Assembly (NCBI RefSeq): GCF_902506655.1
Contig: NZ_LR734808.1
Coordinates: 2,726,501-2,790,500 of the forward strand
DNA: 64,000 nt
Direction of reading: 5' to 3'
DNA from: Marinoscillum sp. 108
GTDB taxonomy: Bacteria > Bacteroidota > Bacteroidia > Cytophagales > Cyclobacteriaceae
In this document: positions 33,426 to 41,608 of the stretch, one piece after another
Numbering within the stretch: position 1 is the stretch's first letter
How the letters are laid out: each line of letters starts with the position of its first letter
Notes under the pieces: generated by a model
Databases searched by the model: none
What the model was told of the DNA's origin: nothing
Seen by the model: the letters and a program-made list of their open reading frames with translations, nothing else
Translations under genes and position numbers: made by a program

Positions 33426-34493
33426 ATGAAGAAGGCAAGCATATTAATGATTATTGGAAGCGTGATGTTGTTGGGGCTATTCGTTTTTCCCATGTGGAAC
33501 ATCCGGCTGGGAGCACCACAGTATCCTGAACCGCTGGGCATAGATATTTATGTCAACGGACTCCAGGGTGAAAGTGAGTTTGACATCCAGAACATTGATG
33601 GTCTTAATCACTATATAGGCATGAAGACACTGCCTAAACCTGAAGAGATGTGGGAGTTTTCGGTTTTTCCCAAAGTGGTGATGGCCATGGCTTCTCTGGG
33701 GGTATTGATAGGGCTGCTGGGCTTCCTTGGAAAAATAAGACCGATATGGTTTCTCATCTGGTTTCTCACTATGAGTGCGTTGGGAGCCCTTGGTATCTAC
33801 GATTTCAACCTGTGGCTGGTGGCATACGGTACGGACCTGGATCCCAATGCGATCTTAAAACTGGTCAATCCGGATGGAACACCCATGCAATACAATCCAC
33901 CGCTCATTGGACATAAGAAGTTGCTCAATTTCGATGCTTTTTCTTATCCGAGGCTCGGGGGTATCCTACTGGGAATAGGCATGACGCTAGCGGCTGTGGC
34001 TTACTTTGTAGGGAAAAAGTCAAAGTCTAAGCGCTATTTGGCGGCTCTGAAAAACTCGGCATTGGTCGTGTTGATTTTTCTCGTTTCGCAATTGCTCAGT
34101 TCTTGCCAACCGGGCCCTGAGCCTATTCATTACGGACAGGATGCTTGTGATTTTTGCAGGATGACCATTGTGGACAAACAGCACGCTGCACAAATGGTGA
34201 CTGAGAAAGGGCGTGTATATAAGTATGATGCCATAGAGTGTATGCTGAATGATCTGAAGGATTGGGACCGACCGGCCATACAATATCACCTCGTGGCTGA
34301 CTACCAGAATCCTGGCAAGCTCACCGATGCTATAAAAGCCAGTTACCTCATTAGTGATAAGATTCCAAGTCCGATGGGAGCCTACCTGAGTGCTTTCTCG
34401 ACCACCCAATCCAGGGATAAAACTCATCATTCAGTTGGTGGACAGACCCTGGAATGGACCCAACTCCAAAACCAATTCGAAATATCAAATTGA
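33426..34493 (+). CDS. nosL: NosL with N-terminal membrane domain
   Basis: The ATG at 33426 gives 355 aa (a TTG at 33408 is not needed). Residues 1-205 hold about four membrane helices and a periplasmic loop; a fifth hydrophobic stretch (SALVVLIFLVSQLLSSC) ends in Cys227, a lipobox-like site inside the protein. The rest is a NosL domain with DACDFCRMTI, YDAIECMLNDL and IPSPMGAYLSAFS. NosL is a Cu(I) chaperone needed for CuZ assembly and is normally a small lipoprotein, so this is a membrane-domain fusion. The spacer to the next gene is 6 nt. Confidence 0.88.
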   Translation: MKKASILMIIGSVMLLGLFVFPMWNIRLGAPQYPEPLGIDIYVNGLQGESEFDIQNIDGLNHYIGMKTLPKPEEMWEFSVFPKVVMAMASLGVLIGLLGFLGKIRPIWFLIWFLTMSALGALGIYDFNLWLVAYGTDLDPNAILKLVNPDGTPMQYNPPLIGHKKLLNFDAFSYPRLGGILLGIGMTLAAVAYFVGKKSKSKRYLAALKNSALVVLIFLVSQLLSSCQPGPEPIHYGQDACDFCRMTIVDKQHAAQMVTEKGRVYKYDAIECMLNDLKDWDRPAIQYHLVADYQNPGKLTDAIKASYLISDKIPSPMGAYLSAFSTTQSRDKTHHSVGGQTLEWTQLQNQFEISN

Positions 34494-34499
34494 AATGCC

Positions 34500-35906
34500 A
34501 TGATTCGCTCCTTCTTTTTACTGATATATCTGATGAGCACTGTGGTCTTTGCTCAAAGCGTGAACATTGATCAGGATTTGTGCAAACACTGCGGCATGTT
34601 GATCCGGGACCGAAGCTTTGTTGCACTCGCTGTGGATGCTGATCATCGAACACAAACCTTTGATGCGATCGAATGCCTGGTGAATTATTTGAAAGTGCAT
34701 GATGAAGCGTCTTTCAGCCAGCTTTTGGTTACGGACTACTCCAGATCCAATGGGTGGATAGAGGCAAAGGATGCTTTTTATATAAAAAGTAGTGCCATAC
34801 CAAGCCCAATGGGTGCTTACCTGTCTGCTTATTCGAATTTGCAGGAGGTCCAAAACATCCAGACACAGATGGGAGGGGATATTTTCACCTGGACCGAGCT
34901 CTTACGGCAGTTTGAAGGTTCGCGATTTGGAGTGATCAATCACCCAGACCACCATGATCGGGGAGATGCATACGGTCCCATCGGTGTTATGGGCGACCAT
35001 GTGCATCATCAAGGTGGCTGGATGGTCAGTGTGCGCTCCATGTTTATGCAAATGAGTGGAAACCAGACAGGAACGAAATCAGTCAGCAATGAGGAGGTTT
35101 ATACTCAGTACCACGCCGCCCCTCAGCAAATGAGGATGAGCATGTACATGCTAGGTGTGATGTATGCCCCCACCGATCGGCTGACCCTCGCCATGATGCA
35201 ACCATTGATCTGGCGTGAGATGGACATGAATGCCATGAACCATCAGGCAATGCCTATGTCAGAAATGAGCTATCAAACCAGGAGTTTCGGGTTGGGCGAC
35301 CTGAAACTGTCAGCCCTTTACAGCCTGATTGCCAAGACTGGTTCATCGTTTCACCTCAATATTGGGATAAGCTTACCAACAGGGTCTTATGATCAATCGG
35401 ATAACACGCCAATGTCCGACAATATGAAGCTCCCCTATGCCATGCAAATTGGCTCAGGAACCACCGATTTGAATCTTGGTGCTACTTATAAAGTGGCGTT
35501 TGAAAAGGTAGGTTTGGGTGTTCAGCCTATGGCCTTGCTGAGAATCGGAGAAAACAGATCCTCCTACCGGCTGGGCAATCAGTATGGTCTGAACAGCTGG
35601 TTTGTTTATACTCCGGATAATTGGTTGGGTTTGGTGGGCCGGACGGAGCTTATTCTCCGGCACAAGATATCCGGGATAGATTCAGATCTAAATCCGATGA
35701 TGGCTCCACCCTCCAATGTGGAGAATTCCGGCAGTGAACAGGTCAATGTTTTCGCAGGAGTTAACGTTGGTTTTCCAGCGTCGGTCACCTCTTTAAAAAA
35801 CGTAAAATTGGGAATGGAACTGGGAACCCCGATTTATAGAAGTGTTCGGGGGATTCAAATGACCGAATCCTTCACCATCAATTCAGGAATCAGATACATG
35901 TTTTAA
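34500..35906 (+). CDS. NosL domain fused to a predicted outer-membrane beta-barrel
   Basis: The 468-aa protein has a signal peptide (LMSTVVFAQ), then a NosL-like domain to about residue 140 (DLCKHCGMLIRD, FDAIECLVNYL, IPSPMGAYLSAYS), and then a His/Met-rich bridge (HPDHHDRGDAYGPIGVMGDH, followed by HHQGGWM). The C-terminal 290 residues look like an outer-membrane barrel: alternating polar/hydrophobic strands, amphipathic turns, and a terminal aromatic (RYMF). Met-rich loops (MDMNAMNHQAMPMSEM) suggest copper binding. I know of no described NosL-barrel protein. It may load or export copper at the outer membrane, or sense it. Confidence in the NosL half is high, in the barrel half moderate. Confidence 0.75.
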   Translation: MIRSFFLLIYLMSTVVFAQSVNIDQDLCKHCGMLIRDRSFVALAVDADHRTQTFDAIECLVNYLKVHDEASFSQLLVTDYSRSNGWIEAKDAFYIKSSAIPSPMGAYLSAYSNLQEVQNIQTQMGGDIFTWTELLRQFEGSRFGVINHPDHHDRGDAYGPIGVMGDHVHHQGGWMVSVRSMFMQMSGNQTGTKSVSNEEVYTQYHAAPQQMRMSMYMLGVMYAPTDRLTLAMMQPLIWREMDMNAMNHQAMPMSEMSYQTRSFGLGDLKLSALYSLIAKTGSSFHLNIGISLPTGSYDQSDNTPMSDNMKLPYAMQIGSGTTDLNLGATYKVAFEKVGLGVQPMALLRIGENRSSYRLGNQYGLNSWFVYTPDNWLGLVGRTELILRHKISGIDSDLNPMMAPPSNVENSGSEQVNVFAGVNVGFPASVTSLKNVKLGMELGTPIYRSVRGIQMTESFTINSGIRYMF

Positions 35907-35916
35907 TCACAGTAAC

Positions 35917-37152
35917 ATGAGACTAGAACGTTGTATCATGCTAATTATCCTATTCACTTCTCTGGTGAGCCGTGCGTCTGTTACGTCGGTTTGTGGTGAT
36001 TGTGCCATTACCAGTGTAGCGGAGGCAGTAAGGCATGCCAGGGCAAAAGATACGGTGAGGGTTCAGCGCGGGACATACGTTTGCAAAAACCTGACCATCG
36101 ATAAACCCATTACGTTGATTGGGGATTCGGGAGCCATCCTTGATGGAGCCAATGAAAGTTATGTACTCAGGTTATTGGCTGATAGCATTGTGGTGTATGG
36201 TTTTACCATCACCAATTCAGGAAGGAGTTACACCAAGGACTTTGCTGCGATTTATGCTTATAATACCTCGGGTATTTGGATCGAAAATAATCAGGTGAGC
36301 CAGTCATTTTTTGGGATACTGATAGAAAAATCAACTGGAGGAACCATACGAGGAAACAAAGTGACAGGAACGGCCACTCAGGAAGATCAGTCCGGCAATG
36401 GAATTCATCTTTGGAATTGTGATCACATGCAAATCGAGTCAAACGAAGTAAAAGGGATGCGGGATGGGATTTATCTGGAGTTTGTAGATGAGAGCTATGT
36501 GACTGATAACAAAACACACTTCAATGTTCGGTATGGTTTGCACTTTATGTTCTCAAATCATGATGAGTATAGGGGCAACACTTTTCAGCACAATGGGGCA
36601 GGTGTAGCGGTGATGTTTTCCAAATGGATCAGAATGGAGCAAAACAGGTTCATGGATAACTGGGGAACCGCCTCGTACGGACTGTTGCTCAAGGAGATTT
36701 ATGATGGGGAAGTACGGAACAACACCTTTCAGGAAAATACCATTGGGGTATATGTGGATGGATCAGCTAGAGTAACGTACTCGGGCAATACCTTTAGGCA
36801 GAATGGTTGGGCAGTAAAAGTGTCCGGGGGCTGCTATGCCAATGCATTTACTGCCAACAACTTTATTGGCAACTCCTTTGATGTGTCGTACAACTCCAAA
36901 ATGAATGACAATACCTTCAATGGTAACTTTTGGAGTGCCTACAGCGGCTATGATCTGGACAAAGACGGGAGTGGAGATGTGCCGTACCGTCCCGTGAAGC
37001 TATTCTCTTATGTGGTGAATAGAACTCCGGAGACCATAGTGCTGCTCAGAAGTCTTTTTGTGGACATCATCAATTTTTCGGAAAAAGTCTCTCCGGCTTT
37101 TACACCCGCCGACCTGGTAGATCAGACACCTTCAATGCGAATATTCAGATGA
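35917..37152 (+). CDS. nosD: Copper-site maturation protein NosD
   Basis: The 411-aa periplasmic protein has a signal peptide (MLIILFTSLVSRAS) and a right-handed parallel beta-helix of CASH/PbH1 repeats (for example SGIWIENNQVSQSFFGILIE, NGIHLWNCDHMQIESNEVKG, NNTFQENTIGVYVDGSARVT). NosD works with the NosFY ABC transporter to supply or insert the cluster into NosZ. Its last 4 bases overlap nosF. The paired cysteines in SVCGDCAI just after the signal are a possible metal- or disulfide-site. Confidence 0.93.
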   Translation: MRLERCIMLIILFTSLVSRASVTSVCGDCAITSVAEAVRHARAKDTVRVQRGTYVCKNLTIDKPITLIGDSGAILDGANESYVLRLLADSIVVYGFTITNSGRSYTKDFAAIYAYNTSGIWIENNQVSQSFFGILIEKSTGGTIRGNKVTGTATQEDQSGNGIHLWNCDHMQIESNEVKGMRDGIYLEFVDESYVTDNKTHFNVRYGLHFMFSNHDEYRGNTFQHNGAGVAVMFSKWIRMEQNRFMDNWGTASYGLLLKEIYDGEVRNNTFQENTIGVYVDGSARVTYSGNTFRQNGWAVKVSGGCYANAFTANNFIGNSFDVSYNSKMNDNTFNGNFWSAYSGYDLDKDGSGDVPYRPVKLFSYVVNRTPETIVLLRSLFVDIINFSEKVSPAFTPADLVDQTPSMRIFR

Positions 37153-37847
37153 TTACAGTGACCAATATTAGGAAGTCCTTCGGTAACCTTCAGGTACTGA
37201 AAAACCTCAACTTTGAGATCAGCAAAGGCGGGATAGTTGCAATCCTGGGTCCGAATGGCTCTGGAAAAACCACATTTTTAAAGATTTTGCTTGGCATGGT
37301 GATTCCTGACGGTGGCCATATCTTTTATCAGCAAAAAGATATAGCCGGGTCTCATGCATACAGAAAGCATATTGGTTATCTGCCGCAGATTGCTCGTTTC
37401 CCGGATAACCTGAAGGTAAGAGAGATACTGGAGATGATCGCTGACATTCGCAACGAACCCGCCAGCCCGGAGCCACTCATTGAACTCTTTGGGATGGAGA
37501 AATTTATGGAGAAGAAACTGGGAGATCTGTCCGGAGGTACCAGGCAGAAGGTCAATATCGTATTGACCTTTATGTTTGACAGCCCGGTGATCATACTGGA
37601 TGAACCCACAGCAGGCCTTGATCCGGTCTCACTGATCCGGTTGAAGGAACTCATCAATAAGGAAAAGTCAAAGGGTAAGCTCATTTTGATCACTTCTCAC
37701 ATCATGAGCCTGGTAGAAGAACTTGCCGACGAAGTGGTGTTTTTACTAGAGGGCAATATCTACTTCAAAGGGACCGTCACAGACCTGAAGTCCAAAACTG
37801 ACAGTGTAGATTTAGAACACGCGATAGCGAGAATTCTGGAACCATGA
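37149..37847 (+). CDS. nosF: ABC transporter ATP-binding protein NosF
   Basis: The 232-aa ATPase has Walker A GPNGSGKTT, the Q-loop in IGYLPQIARF, the signature LSGGTRQKV, and Walker B VIILDEPTAGLD, with the switch histidine in LITSHIMSLVEE. It powers NosY, and the complex acts on a sulfur or copper-related component for NosZ maturation. It overlaps nosD and nosY by 4 nt each. Confidence 0.95.
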   Translation: MITVTNIRKSFGNLQVLKNLNFEISKGGIVAILGPNGSGKTTFLKILLGMVIPDGGHIFYQQKDIAGSHAYRKHIGYLPQIARFPDNLKVREILEMIADIRNEPASPEPLIELFGMEKFMEKKLGDLSGGTRQKVNIVLTFMFDSPVIILDEPTAGLDPVSLIRLKELINKEKSKGKLILITSHIMSLVEELADEVVFLLEGNIYFKGTVTDLKSKTDSVDLEHAIARILEP

Positions 37848-38626
37848 TCAAGATTTTAAAATATAGTTTTTCTGATTTGACGCGGAGTAGGTGGAGTTTT
37901 ATATACCTGGCTTTTTACCTGCTGCTGGGGTCTGTGCTTCTGTTTCTGAACAACGACCTGTCCAAAGGCATCATTACCTTGATGAATGTGATAGTGGTGC
38001 TCACACCCATGATTGGGACCATTTTTGGGGTGATGTATTTTTACAATTCCAGAGAGTTTACAGAGCTTTTACTTGCCCAACCTGTGAAGCGTTCGGTGAT
38101 CTTTCTGGGGCAGTATTTGGGTATATCCATTTCATTGTCACTAAGCCTTGTCCTAGGGTTGGGTCTTCCTTTTCTGGCCTACGGTCTTTTTCGCTCTGGC
38201 GAAATAGCCAATTTTATCCTATTGATCACTTCTGGTACTTTGTTGACCTTCATCTTCGTGGCCCTTTCTATCTGTATTGCTTTGTTCAATTCTAACAAGA
38301 TTAAGGGCTTTGGCTACGCCATACTGATGTGGTTGTTTTTTGCGGTGATTTATGATGGTCTGGTGCTCTTGTCCATGATGGTGTTTGCAGAGTATCCTCT
38401 AGATAATTTTGCTTTGATTGCGAGCTTTCTGAATCCAATTGATTTGTCCAGAATCATGATCTTGTTGAAGTTGGATATTTCAGCCTTGCTGGGTTATACG
38501 GGAGCTTTGTTTCAGCGATTTTTTGGCACCAGTTTGGGGTTGATTGCTTCCTGGTGTATGCTTTTGATTTGGACCATCGTTCCTACGGTTCTCCTGATCA
38601 GAAAAGCTCAGAGGAAGAATTTCTAA
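37844..38626 (+). CDS. nosY: ABC transporter permease NosY
   Basis: The 260-aa protein has six predicted membrane helices and resembles ABC-2-type permeases (FYNSREFTELLLAQPVKRS, a coupling-helix-like segment). It is the membrane partner of NosF. It is the last gene of the nos cluster. A convergent regulator gene ends 62 nt away; no clear terminator is visible in that gap. Confidence 0.92.
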   Translation: MIKILKYSFSDLTRSRWSFIYLAFYLLLGSVLLFLNNDLSKGIITLMNVIVVLTPMIGTIFGVMYFYNSREFTELLLAQPVKRSVIFLGQYLGISISLSLSLVLGLGLPFLAYGLFRSGEIANFILLITSGTLLTFIFVALSICIALFNSNKIKGFGYAILMWLFFAVIYDGLVLLSMMVFAEYPLDNFALIASFLNPIDLSRIMILLKLDISALLGYTGALFQRFFGTSLGLIASWCMLLIWTIVPTVLLIRKAQRKNF

Positions 38627-38688
38627 AAAGTGGTTTGGTGGTTTTCAGGTGGTCCTACAAAATCATCCGGTAGATTAGATGCTGTATG

Positions 38689-41169
38689 TCAGATTTTGAA
38701 TTGTTTAGGATAATCCTGCTTCATTACTTTTCTGTATCTGATGAGGAATTCGTTATACTTGATTAAGGCCTCATCTCTTCTTTCCATGTTTTGTAGGGAC
38801 TTTATTTGATACTCCAGGGCCACATCGCTTAGTGGGTCTATTTCAAACAAAGCCTTGGATAAGGCGATGCTCATCAGGAATAACCCGGAAGAATAGCTTT
38901 TTTCGATCTCCACAATCAGGATTGGTTCCAATTTTCTTTCGGTAGATGTCTTAAATGAATCAAATATTGGTTCATTAAGGTTGTTTAAGAACTTACCGCG
39001 AGAAACGATTTGGGCAAAAGACTCCTGATGTTCGGCTAACTTATTGGAGGAGAGGATTTCCACAAAATTGATATAGTCACAGTGTAGTTCTGGAGTATGT
39101 GTGAGTCGGTAGTATCCATTTTCATAGATCAATTCTATACCATCTAGTTCCGAGAGCACTTTTCTCAAATTGTTGATGGTCACACCTCGTGAATTCTTCA
39201 ACTTCTCACCCTCCTTGTCTGGCCAGAGCATGTTGCTCAGGTTTTTTGAATTGATACCCTCTTTCACACTATGTTGGAGTATGAGGCAAAACATTTCTGT
39301 TAGTCGGGAGCTAAACATGTAGCTGATATCCTTACCACTTCTATCAAAAACCGTGAAATTACCAAACAGGAATATTGAATTGGGTTTATGCTCATCAGTG
39401 GGGGAGGTTCCTTTCTCCGACATCTCCCGAGACCCTCTCTGTTTTATGGACTTTGCTCTTTTCTTCAATAGAAGGTAGCCCAATACCACGATGAATAGCA
39501 TACTGAGCAAAAGGGTGATCAGCTTCGTGGCCACGGAACTATCTGATTTCACCTGAGTCATCAGTTTGTCCACTGTCACGGCGGGAAACGCGATGGAGTA
39601 GATTTTCAGCTGTGAAGCAATATCATCATCTTCAAATTCCTGTACCAGTGCGTAAAGTGTTTGCTCACTGCTGCTATAATATATGTTGGCATTGGTATTC
39701 ATTTTATCCGAGTGGATCGGGATAGAATCTCCCAGAATATTGAAGACCCCATCTTGTAATGAGTACTGATAAAGCTTGAGAAATGAATCTGTATAATGCT
39801 CCGGATAGCATAAGGTGTAGAAGCTGGAGTCCATAATCACCATACTTCGTACAGGCACCATTTCTATATTATCCCAGGGAATATCCCAGAGTTTCGATGT
39901 TTTCTTTGTTTCCAGGTTCACCTCATAGAGGTCATGCATGTATTTCCTACCCACAATCTGGTCCCCGGATTTATTGCCCATGCCTCCAAAGATGTATATG
40001 GACTGTTCCTGCTCCACATAGCTAATACTGGCAAAGTATCGTGGGGAAATAAAATCTCCTTCCAGATCAGTTAGAATTTCCTCCCAGTCATTGGTGGTCG
40101 TGCTGTAGCTATAAAAAGAGTTGCTATAACGTTTGTCCCCAAACCCTCCGAAAAGCACAAATCGATCACGCTTAGCGTCGAAGAAACGCCCATGATGAAA
40201 TAACCTCTTTTGAAGTTTGTCATAGCTTTCTGTTTTCCATTCGAAGCTGGTTAGATCGAGACTTGCCACTGAGGGCTCGTTGGTGTTGGTATACACCTCA
40301 TACACATATAATTTATTGTTTTCAGCATCAATGAAGCTGGTGCCAGTGGTAAAGTTGATTGGACATTCATTTTTGAGGACGATGACATTGGCCCTGTCCG
40401 TTTTGGTATTGTATTGGAATAAGGTGTCTTTATTGAAGTAATAAATTTCATTATTAGTAGGGTTATGACACGATCCGGCTACTGCCCTGGATTTGAATGA
40501 ATGCTTTAGACGCCAGAAATAGGCATCGTTGATCAGCCAATCCGGATTTTCTACCCATCCGATGGCATTACCCTCCTCATCATGCACAGCTTTGCCACGA
40601 CCTTCGCTTAACTGAAATGTGTATTTGTTGCCATCTCCTATGGAGAGGTCTCTGATGGCGAAAGAAGGCACTTCTATGATGTAGTCACTTTTACCAAAGA
40701 TCACTGTAGGGTGGTAGGTATCCGGCAGATCTAATTTCTCGATGGTATGGATTTGATCCTGTATGGATAGCTTCAGCTGGTTTTGTTGAAGATTAAATGA
40801 TATCCCTACATGAATCCATCTGGCCTTATTTAAAATGTCTTTGTCAAGTCTTGCAGTAACAAGACTGCTTACCCCTTCTTCATTAAACTTGAAAACAAGG
40901 TCATCATTCTGCTCTTCAAAGAAGAGGTTGTAAATCGTACTGTTTTTGGCGTCTTTGATGCGGAGGATATAGCCTATCTGATGAGTAGAGTAGAGTGATA
41001 GATCAAACTCTATGGAAAAATGACCTGAAAATTCTACGGATTGATCATTGAAGACATTATAGGAAGTCCGCTCATCGATCGGGTGGGTATTGTCCTTGAA
41101 CCTCAATCCCTGTGTAGGATTGGTTTGGATAGAAATTACCGATAGAAGTAAAAGGACTAAATGATTCAT
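38689..41169 (-). CDS. Membrane-bound winged-helix/BTAD regulator with LamG- and kelch-like sensor
   Basis: The 826-aa protein has a signal peptide, a LamG/concanavalin-like domain (about 25-190), a kelch propeller (about 225-520, with repeats such as RFVLFGGFGDKRYSNSFYSY and SIYIFGGMGNKSGDQIVG), a transmembrane helix (about 548-570), and a cytoplasmic winged helix plus BTAD-like helices (about 605-826, FGNFTVFDRSGKDIS and NLRKVLSELDGIELIYENGY). The head resembles the SARP/OmpR-type DNA-binding unit. So an extracytoplasmic glycan- or ligand-binding module is coupled directly to DNA binding without phosphorelay. It diverges from the mannan locus across 439 bp and may control it. Confidence 0.75.
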   Translation of the reverse strand: MNHLVLLLLSVISIQTNPTQGLRFKDNTHPIDERTSYNVFNDQSVEFSGHFSIEFDLSLYSTHQIGYILRIKDAKNSTIYNLFFEEQNDDLVFKFNEEGVSSLVTARLDKDILNKARWIHVGISFNLQQNQLKLSIQDQIHTIEKLDLPDTYHPTVIFGKSDYIIEVPSFAIRDLSIGDGNKYTFQLSEGRGKAVHDEEGNAIGWVENPDWLINDAYFWRLKHSFKSRAVAGSCHNPTNNEIYYFNKDTLFQYNTKTDRANVIVLKNECPINFTTGTSFIDAENNKLYVYEVYTNTNEPSVASLDLTSFEWKTESYDKLQKRLFHHGRFFDAKRDRFVLFGGFGDKRYSNSFYSYSTTTNDWEEILTDLEGDFISPRYFASISYVEQEQSIYIFGGMGNKSGDQIVGRKYMHDLYEVNLETKKTSKLWDIPWDNIEMVPVRSMVIMDSSFYTLCYPEHYTDSFLKLYQYSLQDGVFNILGDSIPIHSDKMNTNANIYYSSSEQTLYALVQEFEDDDIASQLKIYSIAFPAVTVDKLMTQVKSDSSVATKLITLLLSMLFIVVLGYLLLKKRAKSIKQRGSREMSEKGTSPTDEHKPNSIFLFGNFTVFDRSGKDISYMFSSRLTEMFCLILQHSVKEGINSKNLSNMLWPDKEGEKLKNSRGVTINNLRKVLSELDGIELIYENGYYRLTHTPELHCDYINFVEILSSNKLAEHQESFAQIVSRGKFLNNLNEPIFDSFKTSTERKLEPILIVEIEKSYSSGLFLMSIALSKALFEIDPLSDVALEYQIKSLQNMERRDEALIKYNEFLIRYRKVMKQDYPKQFKI

Positions 41170-41608
41170 TCAAGGAAAATTAAAATATAAGGCCCTAACC
41201 AGGGAAACCACTTCGGAAGATAATTTATTGAAGACTACTAAAGGCTCACCAAGGAGTCTTATCTGGCTGTAAAAGTAGCAATAGCTTCAAAAATGGGGCA
41301 GAAATATTGAGGTAATTGCGCTTGCACAGAATTCACTTCATTTTTCTCTTCTCTGCGCATTCCTAGGTAATTCTCTCATTCATGGTAATTGATCAGGTTA
41401 TTTGAGGCACCGTGGCCCTTCAGATTGCAAAAATGTCAATAATAAGTGGAGTAGGTTAATAAGATATTTCATGTTTTAACCCCTAATTAATCGCCTGGTT
41501 AACCACCAGCATACATTTTTGACATGTTTGTTCGATGCGAATTCCTCAATAACAGTAGCTGAGAACACTATTAATTTTTCAAAAATGATAACCAAAACAA
41601 CTTAAATT
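41170..41608. promoter_or_regulatory. Divergent intergenic region with GGTAATT repeats
   Basis: The 439-bp spacer between the membrane regulator and the mannan locus has three exact GGTAATT copies (41311-41317, 41366-41372, 41384-41390), a one-mismatch copy GGTTATT (41396-41402), GGTTAAT (41454-41460), and the palindrome CTGGT-taacc-ACCAG (41495-41509). Same-direction repeats are what winged-helix regulators usually bind. No clean TAnnTTTG promoter was found in either direction. Confidence 0.4.

Noticed and set aside
38627-38688. Bidirectional terminator between nosY and the convergent regulator
   Set aside because: GT-rich text, but no stem longer than a few pairs.
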